Shown: positions 55,557 through 64,000 of the stretch, piece by piece
Position numbering within the stretch: the stretch's first letter is position 1
How the letters are laid out: every line of letters begins with the position of its first letter
From: Grimontia hollisae CIP 101886
GTDB lineage: Bacteria > Pseudomonadota > Gammaproteobacteria > Enterobacterales > Vibrionaceae
NCBI RefSeq assembly: GCF_000176515.1
Contig: NZ_ADAQ01000011.1
Span: forward strand, 496,001 to 560,000
Reading direction: 5' to 3'
DNA: 64,000 bases
Made by a program: the position numbers and the translations under genes
The notes under the pieces: generated by a model
What the model was told of the DNA's origin: nothing
The model's database searches: none
Seen by the model: only the letters and a program-made list of their open reading frames with translations

Positions 55557-57104
55557 ATGCTAAACATAGAAACAGATAAGCGGCCCCAAGTATTCATGCG
55601 GATCTTTGGGGCCGCTTTTTCTGGTGCGCTTGCCACCCTGGCATTCGCGCCATATTCTTTCTGGCCGGCAATGCCGGTCTCTCTGGTGGCACTGCTCCTG
55701 CTCATTCATGGGCAGTCACCCAAACGCGCCAGTTTTATCGGCTTTGGCTGGGGTCTCGGCCAGTTTGGCACTGGCGTCGGCTGGGTGTATGTGGTTATCG
55801 AAAAATTCGGTGGCTTACCCACAGCTGTCGGACTGGTATTGATTGGCCTGCTGGTGCTTTACCTGGCGCTCTTTCCTGCACTGTTTACCTTTATGATGCG
55901 CAGGATCACGCTCCCACTCGCCCCCGCTTACCTGTTACTGGCCCCCTCACTCTGGCTGCTAATTGACTGGTTCCGGGGCTGGTTCCTGACTGGCTTTCCC
56001 TGGCTGTGGCCGGGTTACAGCCAGATAGACGGGCCGCTAGCACCGCTGGCACCTATGTTCGGCGTGCAAGGCATTACGCTTGCGCTGATGATTATTGCAG
56101 GCTCTATTGCTATCACCCTAATTAACCGAAACGCCAAGGCGCTGCTGCCTGTACTGGCTGTTGCACTGGTCAGCACAATGTCTTCGTTTATCCCCTGGGT
56201 ACAGGAAACGGGCAAGCAGGCAGATGTCGCCATGGTTCAGGGCAATGTGCCACAGGAACTCAAATGGCTGCCCAGCCAGCGCTGGCCGACCCTGCTGGCT
56301 TACCAGGACATGACACGCCAAAACTGGGGGGCTGATATTGTGATCTGGCCAGAAGCAGCTATCCCTGCACTGGAGCGCGATTTACCCGACTTTCTGGCGC
56401 GTCTGGATGCCGCAGCCACCCACAACGGTACCGCGGTTATTACTGGCGTACTCGACCAGAACGCGGATGGACAGTTCTACAACAACGTGATCACCCTGGG
56501 TGACAACGGTGAAGGCGGCTATCACTACCCGGCCGCGCAACGTTACAGCAAGCACCATCTTCTGGTCTTTGGGGAGTTTGTGCCTTTTGCTGATATTCTG
56601 CGCCCACTCGCGCCCTTGTTTAACCTGCCAATGTCATCATTCAGCCGCGGGGAATATACCCAACCCAATATCCATGCCAAGGGTTACCAGCTTGCACCGG
56701 CGATTTGCTACGAAATCGCGTTTAACGATCAGGTACGTAACAACCTCACCGAGACATCCGATTTTATCCTGACGTTATCTAATGACACCTGGTTTGGCAC
56801 CTCGATAGGGCCGCACCAGCACTTGGAAATTGCCCGCATGCGTGCGCTGGAGAACGGCAAACCCGTGCTCCGTGCCACCAATACCGGCTTAACAGCCGCC
56901 ATTGGTTATCAGGGTAACCTGATTGCACAGATTCCGCAGTTTGAAACCCAGGTCCTGCGCACCAATGTGCCGACTACGTCAGGGCAAACGCCCTATACCC
57001 GTTTTGGTGACTGGCCGCTTTACCTCTGGATTGTTTTGTCAGGGTTTGTGCTGGTTGTGTTAACCCGGCGTAAAAACACAACAAGTGTCGCTGCGTCGCA
57101 ATAA
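55557..57104 (+). CDS. lnt: Apolipoprotein N-acyltransferase
   Basis: 515 aa from ATG 55557, 7 bases after the corC stop (E. coli Lnt 512). Eight membrane helices hold a periplasmic nitrilase-like domain. Catalytic Glu in IWPEAAIPALE, Lys in RYSKHHLLVFGEFVP and Cys in APAICYEIAF are all there. It adds the third acyl chain to the N-terminal cysteine of lipoproteins, serving the many lipoproteins in this window (MetQ, LolB, LptE). A perfect long terminator ends the operon. Confidence 0.97.
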   Translation: MLNIETDKRPQVFMRIFGAAFSGALATLAFAPYSFWPAMPVSLVALLLLIHGQSPKRASFIGFGWGLGQFGTGVGWVYVVIEKFGGLPTAVGLVLIGLLVLYLALFPALFTFMMRRITLPLAPAYLLLAPSLWLLIDWFRGWFLTGFPWLWPGYSQIDGPLAPLAPMFGVQGITLALMIIAGSIAITLINRNAKALLPVLAVALVSTMSSFIPWVQETGKQADVAMVQGNVPQELKWLPSQRWPTLLAYQDMTRQNWGADIVIWPEAAIPALERDLPDFLARLDAAATHNGTAVITGVLDQNADGQFYNNVITLGDNGEGGYHYPAAQRYSKHHLLVFGEFVPFADILRPLAPLFNLPMSSFSRGEYTQPNIHAKGYQLAPAICYEIAFNDQVRNNLTETSDFILTLSNDTWFGTSIGPHQHLEIARMRALENGKPVLRATNTGLTAAIGYQGNLIAQIPQFETQVLRTNVPTTSGQTPYTRFGDWPLYLWIVLSGFVLVVLTRRKNTTSVAASQ

Positions 57105-57137
57105 TAAGAGTGTACAAGCGCCATATGGTCATGTCTT

Positions 57138-57176
57138 AATCAGGTCTGGGGAGCCATTCCCCGGACCTGATTTTGT
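57138..57176 (+). terminator. Terminator of the miaB-lnt operon
   Basis: 15-bp stem from AATCAGGTC to GACCTGATT with one G-T pair and a 5-base loop GCCAT, then TTTGTTT. Confidence 0.9.
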
Positions 57177-57199
57177 TTGATTTTGCTATGGAGAGTCTT

Positions 57200-57787
57200 A
57201 TGCGTGCCGTCGCCCGAATCGTATCTTCTGTTGTTATCCTCATCGCATCCCTGTTTACCCCCCTCACTCACGCTGAACAGGATGTCAAGCTGTTCGCAGA
57301 TGCCCGGGCCGCTCTGGCAAACTTCAATCGCTATGCGCAGGTAAAACCCTTCTTCGAAAACGCATACGGATACGCGGTGTTTCCATCCGTGGGCAAAGGC
57401 GGATTCTGGATCGGTGGCGCTTACGGCAATGGGTTAGTGTATCGGGGAAACCAGACGGTAGCTCAAGCGGAGCTGATTCAGGTTTCTGTCGGCCTGACGT
57501 TTGGGGGACAAGCATTCAGCGAAATTCTATTTTTCGAAGATAAGCGCACTTTCGATAACTTTTTGTCCGGGCGCTTTGAGCTGGGTGCACAGGCATCAGC
57601 CACCGCCCTGACAGAAGGTGCGGCGGCGCACGTAGGCACCACAGGTACTTCGGCCAGTGCCAGCAATACCCAATCCAAAGCCTATTACATTAATGGGATC
57701 GCCATCTTCACTCAGGCCAAAGGTGGTTTGATGGTTGAAGCTGCGCTCGCAGGGCAAAAATTCAATATCGAACCATTGGGGAATTAG
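57200..57787 (+). CDS. YSC84/SYLF-domain lipid-binding protein, exported
   Basis: 195 aa from ATG 57200 (GGAGAG upstream; a TTG earlier gives only a longer, non-signal tail). Signal peptide of ~27 residues ends THA. The SYLF domain follows: ADARAALANF, YGYAVFPSVGKGGFWIGGAYGNGLVY, VSVGLTFGGQAFSEILFF and FTQAKGGLMVEAALAGQKFNIE. SYLF proteins bind acidic lipids; bacterial members are periplasmic and poorly known. Own transcript after the lnt terminator. A heptamer repeat lies 7 bases after the stop. Confidence 0.9.
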   Translation: MRAVARIVSSVVILIASLFTPLTHAEQDVKLFADARAALANFNRYAQVKPFFENAYGYAVFPSVGKGGFWIGGAYGNGLVYRGNQTVAQAELIQVSVGLTFGGQAFSEILFFEDKRTFDNFLSGRFELGAQASATALTEGAAAHVGTTGTSASASNTQSKAYYINGIAIFTQAKGGLMVEAALAGQKFNIEPLGN

Positions 57788-57794
57788 GGAAAGC

Positions 57795-57850
57795 GGGTCC
57801 TGGGTCCTGGGTCCTGGGTCCTGGGTCCTGGGTCCTGGGTCCTGGGTCCT
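57795..57850. repeat. Heptanucleotide tandem repeat (GGGTCCT)x8
   Basis: Eight perfect, uninterrupted copies of GGGTCCT in the gap between the convergent SYLF gene and the zinc-ribbon gene. It is outside both reading frames. Confidence 0.97.
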
Positions 57851-57879
57851 ATAATACCCGCATCCCCCTTTACGACAAT

Positions 57880-58365
57880 CTATGCAGGAAATGGCTTACG
57901 GCTAAACTGCTTGTGGCCACATTTGATACAAGGCCGCAGCACATCTACATAGTTGTGCTCAGTCTGGTTGCCACATTTTTCACAAATCAGGATCCCCAGC
58001 CCAACCACTTCCCCTGCGGTATAGACGCCATGGTGCTGGATATCCTGCAGCACTTCGCGCCACTCCAACTGGGTTTTGTCCGTGATCTCCGCCAATTGCT
58101 CCCAGAGGGTATTGGCGATAAGGTCCCGAAACAGGCCACCCTCGTCGTTACGCGCGTCCTGCCCACTGTAGCGATTGCCAAACTCTTGCACATCACGCTG
58201 GAAATAGGCTTCAATCAGCGCCAATTCATCCTTTGTCATGTCTGACGCCGCTTTTACATACCGTTCGGACACATCCAGCCAACGTTGGAGCGCTTCCGGG
58301 CTGTGCTTTAGTGCTTCGCTGATCCGTTCGATCAGCACCTTGTACTCTGCTTTTTGCTTTGACAT
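57880..58365 (-). CDS. ybeL: Zinc-ribbon protein YbeL (DUF1451)
   Basis: 161 aa from ATG 58365 (GAGG upstream; a longer start adds only MQRWP). Mostly helical (ISEALKHSPEALQRWLDVSERYVKAASD...) with a C-terminal four-cysteine zinc ribbon: CEKCGNQ ... CIKCGHK (C-x2-C pairs). DUF1451 proteins are of unknown function; E. coli ybeL is located near leuS. Divergent from leuS, and convergent with the SYLF gene. Confidence 0.92.
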   Translation of the reverse strand: MSKQKAEYKVLIERISEALKHSPEALQRWLDVSERYVKAASDMTKDELALIEAYFQRDVQEFGNRYSGQDARNDEGGLFRDLIANTLWEQLAEITDKTQLEWREVLQDIQHHGVYTAGEVVGLGILICEKCGNQTEHNYVDVLRPCIKCGHKQFSRKPFPA

Positions 58366-58387
58366 AGGCCACCTCTGCATTCAACGG

Positions 58388-61046
<2,659 letters not shown>

Positions 61047-61061
61047 CACAGGGAGTATTCG

Positions 61062-61736
61062 GTGAAATCGATGTTTCGCTCTCTCCGAACCCTGCTTGTC
61101 GTGGTGGCCGCATTGGCCACCGCGTCTTGCGGATTCCACCTTCGCGGTAGTTACAACCTGCCAGACGAAATCCAAAAACTGTCCGTCACCAGCTTCGACA
61201 GGTACGGTAAGCTCACCCGGGAAATGAAGACCCAACTGCGTCTTCATGACATTGATGTCATTCCGCCAGCCCAGTCGATAGCCAACCTACACCTAAAAAG
61301 CGAAAGCTATGGTGAAAACACCCTGTCGCTTTACCAGAACAGCCGTGTGGCTGAAAAGCAATTTGCTTATACTGTCAGCTATTCTGTGACAGTACCGGAA
61401 AAAGGCAGCTATAACTTTTCAACGTCACTGAGTCGTACTTACCTCGACAACCCACTGACGGCCCTGGCAAAGTCAGTCGAGGAAGAAATGCTGGCACAGG
61501 AAATGCGTGTGGAAGCCACGAAACAAATCATGCGACAGCTTGCCCGCATGACTGCACACATTGAGAACTTCGAACGTAAAGAAGCCGAAGAAAAAGCATT
61601 GCGTGAGCTTTATCAGGGCGTGGAAAGCGACAAGTCAGCGATCAGTGTCGAAACCCGTTTTGACGGGAAAGATGACGAAAGAAAAGGTAAGCCCTTGTCG
61701 AGTTTTACCACCGGCGGTGAAGAAGCACCGCAATGA
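61062..61736 (+). CDS. lptE: LPS-assembly lipoprotein LptE
   Basis: 224 aa from GTG 61062 with GGGAG at 6-base spacing; ATG three codons on is an alternative. Signal peptide with lipobox TASC. It plugs the LptD barrel in the outer membrane to insert lipopolysaccharide. The core CGFHLRGSYNLPDEIQKLSVTSFDRYG is typical. Compared with E. coli (193 aa), it has an extra acidic C-terminal tail of ~35 residues (VETRFDGKDDERKGK...), reasonably common in Vibrio-type LptE. Confidence 0.92.
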   Translation: MKSMFRSLRTLLVVVAALATASCGFHLRGSYNLPDEIQKLSVTSFDRYGKLTREMKTQLRLHDIDVIPPAQSIANLHLKSESYGENTLSLYQNSRVAEKQFAYTVSYSVTVPEKGSYNFSTSLSRTYLDNPLTALAKSVEEEMLAQEMRVEATKQIMRQLARMTAHIENFERKEAEEKALRELYQGVESDKSAISVETRFDGKDDERKGKPLSSFTTGGEEAPQ

Positions 61737-62755
61737 GGATTTACCCGGAACAACTGGCACAGCGCCTTTCACAGGGGCTGTATCAAACCTACCTGATTTT
61801 TGGCAACGAGCCGCTGCTGAAAGAAGAGTCCAAGCAGGCCATTATCGACACCGCCCAAAAACAGGGATTTGATGAAAAACACCGCTTTGTGGTTGACAAC
61901 CAGCTGAACTGGCAGGACGTGTATGACGTTTGTCAGGCACTGAGCCTGTTTGCCAGCCGCCAGGTGATCATCCTGACATTACCGGACAACCCGCTGACCA
62001 CCTCACAAGCGAATGCGCTCAAAGAATTGCAACGTCTGCTTCACCCTGATTTGGTGCTGATACTGGATGGCCCGCGCCTGAACAAGAAGCAAGAGTCAGC
62101 AACGTGGTTTACTGCCTTCCAGCAAACTGGCCTGTATGTGCCCTGCAATACGCCGGACTCGCGTCAATTGCCCCATTTTATTGAGAACCGTTGCCACCGC
62201 CTTGGCCTGCATCCCGATCACGAATCTGTGATGCTGCTGGCGCAATGGCACGAAGGCAACCTGCTGGCCCTTTCGCAAAGCCTGATGAAACTCCAGCTCC
62301 TCTACCCGGACGGCGAATTGACGTTGCTGCGACTCCAGGAAGCACTTTCCCGCCACAATCACTACACGCCGTTCCAGCTAACTGACGCACTGGTGGAGGG
62401 CAAAGCTAAACGTGCCGTGCGTATCCTACGGCAGCTTGAAGCGGAAGGCGTGGAAATCACCCTCCTGCTGCGGGTGATCCAAAAAGAGCTGGTCCAGCTT
62501 TGCAAAATGCAGGAGTTCGGGGCATCCGGTATGGGGCTGGGTAAAATCTTTGATCACTTCAGGGTCTGGCAAGCACGCCGCCCGGTGATGACTGCAGCCC
62601 TACACCGGCTGACGCAACCGACCTTGATGCACCTGCTACAACGCCTTGCTGAGATAGAAGTCATGGTGAAAACTGACTTTGACAGCCAGCCTTGGCCTGC
62701 GCTGTCAGCGTTTTGTCTCGACATGTGCGGTCATCCCGTCCATTTGGCGCCATAA
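61733..62755 (+). CDS. holA: DNA polymerase III subunit delta
   Basis: 340 aa (E. coli 343). Clamp-loader subunit that opens the beta clamp. N-terminal domain MRIYPEQLAQRLSQGLYQTYLIFGNEPLLKEES holds the clamp-contacting helix and the remnant nucleotide fold; the C-terminal domain is alpha-helical. ATG 61733 overlaps the lptE stop by 4 bases. In E. coli nadD follows; here the next gene is rsfS after a 129-base gap. Confidence 0.96.
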   Translation: MRIYPEQLAQRLSQGLYQTYLIFGNEPLLKEESKQAIIDTAQKQGFDEKHRFVVDNQLNWQDVYDVCQALSLFASRQVIILTLPDNPLTTSQANALKELQRLLHPDLVLILDGPRLNKKQESATWFTAFQQTGLYVPCNTPDSRQLPHFIENRCHRLGLHPDHESVMLLAQWHEGNLLALSQSLMKLQLLYPDGELTLLRLQEALSRHNHYTPFQLTDALVEGKAKRAVRILRQLEAEGVEITLLLRVIQKELVQLCKMQEFGASGMGLGKIFDHFRVWQARRPVMTAALHRLTQPTLMHLLQRLAEIEVMVKTDFDSQPWPALSAFCLDMCGHPVHLAP

Positions 62756-62884
62756 ATACCTGTCAGGGATGCGTCAAACCTAGACTGTGCTTGATTTCTT
62801 TCGCCATGACCAATGGTATAATTTTGAGGTTTATCCTGCATTTGTTTGCAGAGTAAGGTACCAAACACCGATAAGGGGAACACA

Positions 62885-63202
62885 TTGCTTCCGGAACAAC
62901 TTCAACACTTTGTTGTCGATAAAGCAGATGATATGAAAGCCATGGACATCGTCACACTCGATGTCCGCGACAAGAGCAGCATTACTGATTTTATGGTGCT
63001 TTGCACAGGCAATTCTAAGCGCCATGTTTCCTCCATCGCAGAGCATGTCGCCGATGAAGCCCGTGCTGCCAATATACATACGCTGGGCATGGAAGGTGAA
63101 AACGAAGGCGAATGGGTCGTGCTGGATCTTGGCGATGTGATGCTGCATATCATGCAAGAAGAGCAGCGTCAGTTATATCAGCTAGAAAAGCTGTGGAACT
63201 GA
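62885..63202 (+). CDS. rsfS: Ribosome silencing factor RsfS
   Basis: 105 aa from TTG 62885, equal to the E. coli length; AAGGGG lies at 6-base spacing and no ATG gives a sensible N-terminus. It binds L14 and blocks subunit joining in starvation. DUF143 core: [40 protein letters not shown] and [27 protein letters not shown]. Followed 4 bases later by rlmH. Confidence 0.96.
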   Translation: MLPEQLQHFVVDKADDMKAMDIVTLDVRDKSSITDFMVLCTGNSKRHVSSIAEHVADEARAANIHTLGMEGENEGEWVVLDLGDVMLHIMQEEQRQLYQLEKLWN

Positions 63203-63206
63203 CACG

Positions 63207-63677
63207 ATGAAGTTACAACTGATTGCGGTTGGCACAAAAATGCCAAAATGGGTAGAAGAAGGCTACAAAGAATACAGTCGCCGCTTCCCGAAAGACATGC
63301 CATTGGAGCTGGTTGAAATCCCCGCAGGCAAACGTGGAAAAAATGCTGATATTCCACGTATCCTGCAAAAAGAAGGGGAAGCCATGTTGGCCGCCATTCC
63401 CAAAGGCAACCGCATCATTACGCTGGATATTCCGGGCAAGCGCTGGGACACCGAGCAACTGGCGGAACAGCTGGAAAGCTGGAAACTGGATGGTCGTGAC
63501 GTGTCTATTCTGATTGGGGGCCCTGAGGGGCTGGCACCAGCTTGTAAAGCCGCTGCTGACCAAAGTTGGTCCCTGTCGCCATTGACACTCCCTCACCCGC
63601 TGGTTCGTGTGGTGATGGCTGAAAGCCTCTATCGCGCCTGGAGCATCACAGCAAATCACCCTTACCACCGGGAATAA
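63207..63677 (+). CDS. rlmH: 23S rRNA pseudouridine-1915 N3-methyltransferase
   Basis: 156 aa (E. coli 155). SPOUT-class enzyme that methylates pseudouridine 1915 in helix 69. SAM-binding knot [24 protein letters not shown] and the end [23 protein letters not shown] are conserved. Four bases after rsfS, and 3 bases before the mrdA start, so it is co-transcribed with both. Confidence 0.97.
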   Translation: MKLQLIAVGTKMPKWVEEGYKEYSRRFPKDMPLELVEIPAGKRGKNADIPRILQKEGEAMLAAIPKGNRIITLDIPGKRWDTEQLAEQLESWKLDGRDVSILIGGPEGLAPACKAAADQSWSLSPLTLPHPLVRVVMAESLYRAWSITANHPYHRE

Positions 63678-63680
63678 TTC

Positions 63681-64000
63681 ATGAAGCGCAAGCGTAGTCC
63701 GATACGCGATCACCAAGCCGAGTCTTCACTGTTTTTCCGCCGGGCCGTTGTGGCTTTCGGCGGTATTTTCGTTCTTGTCTGTGTCCTGCTCCTCAATCTG
63801 TATAACATTCAGGTGGAAGACCATGATGATTACATCACCCGTTCCAACGACAACCGCATCAAAGTCGTGCCTGTCGCACCAAACCGCGGCCTTATTTACG
63901 ACCGCAACGGCAAACTGCTGGCAGAAAACCGTCCGGTCTACGCACTGGAAATCACCCCGGAACAGGTCAAAGATATTCCTGACACCATTGCACGCCTAAA
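63681..64000 (+). CDS. mrdA: Penicillin-binding protein 2, N-terminal part (partial)
   Basis: Open from ATG 63681 to the window end (about 106 residues). A short cytoplasmic region (MKRKRSPIRDHQAESSLFFR) precedes one membrane helix (AVVAFGGIFVLVCVLLLNLY) and then the PBP-dimer segment VAPNRGLIYDRNGKLLAENRP, the classic opening of PBP2. It is the elongasome transpeptidase. rsfS-rlmH-mrdA order matches E. coli, where mrdB follows. Confidence 0.95.
   Translation, partial: MKRKRSPIRDHQAESSLFFRRAVVAFGGIFVLVCVLLLNLYNIQVEDHDDYITRSNDNRIKVVPVAPNRGLIYDRNGKLLAENRPVYALEITPEQVKDIPDTIARL

Overview
The window looks like a stretch of chromosome from a Vibrionaceae-type marine gammaproteobacterium (Vibrio, Photobacterium, Grimontia, Enterovibrio or Salinivibrio relatives; the genus cannot be fixed from sequence alone). 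Reasons: enterobacterial-style housekeeping synteny (ackA-pta; hemA-prfA-prmC-sirB2-sirB1-kdsA; lolB-ispE-prs-pth-ychF; ubiF/miaB-ybeZ-ybeY-corC-lnt; leuS-lptE-holA...rsfS-rlmH-mrdA; ybbP-ybbA/tesA...cnoX) combined with Vibrio-type genes (AcfC-like binding protein, CopG/DUF411 behind copA, DUF3149, a MetT-like transporter with MetJ boxes). No insertion sequence, phage, CRISPR array or defence island is visible.

Layout. 1-2.6 kb: end of ackA and complete pta (acetate switch). 2.6-4.6 kb: a stand-alone HPt protein divergent from a REC-HD-GYP c-di-GMP phosphodiesterase. 4.6-8.5 kb: a LysE-type exporter and a three-gene TRAP transporter. 8.8-10.7 kb: PepSY membrane protein plus a DUF2946-like exported protein. 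10.9-13.7 kb: metNIQ behind MetJ boxes. 13.8-15.8 kb: an AT-rich patch with two paralogous unknown genes, an AcfC-like binding protein and a possible 61-aa ORF. 16.0-18.3 kb: a tightly coupled operon of two DUF1538 membrane proteins, a PII-like protein and a CBS protein. 18.6-24.7 kb: an epimerase, the ybbP-ybbA ABC transporter, tesA, a predicted 21-aa protein unit and cnoX. 24.8-29.8 kb: copper homeostasis (cueR, copA with three HMA domains, a 27-aa ORF, a 103-aa unknown protein, copG) followed by a TraB/GumN protein.

30.0-31.0 kb: an unusual tRNA-Pro(TGG) array of three intact genes interleaved with five degenerate tRNA-like copies in 100-bp steps, with a promoter and a terminator. 31.1-35.6 kb: a DUF3149 small protein behind an FNR-like site, smrA, a ybaK-lprI-rhtB operon and a UshA-type nucleotidase lipoprotein. 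35.8-37.2 kb: the MetT-like transporter with MetJ boxes, matching the metNIQ control region in design. 37.3-47.3 kb: the two divergent housekeeping operons around hemA and lolB. 47.5-48.5 kb: eight tRNAs (Met, Leu, Gln types) from one stringent-type promoter. 48.6-64 kb: selO, ubiF, miaB to lnt, a SYLF lipid-binding protein, a heptanucleotide repeat, a zinc-ribbon protein, and leuS to mrdA, which runs off the end.

Start codons were moved inward from the longest ORF wherever a Shine-Dalgarno site, a signal peptide, an overlap with the upstream gene or the known family length favoured it. All functional calls are by sequence reading and family knowledge; no database search was run.
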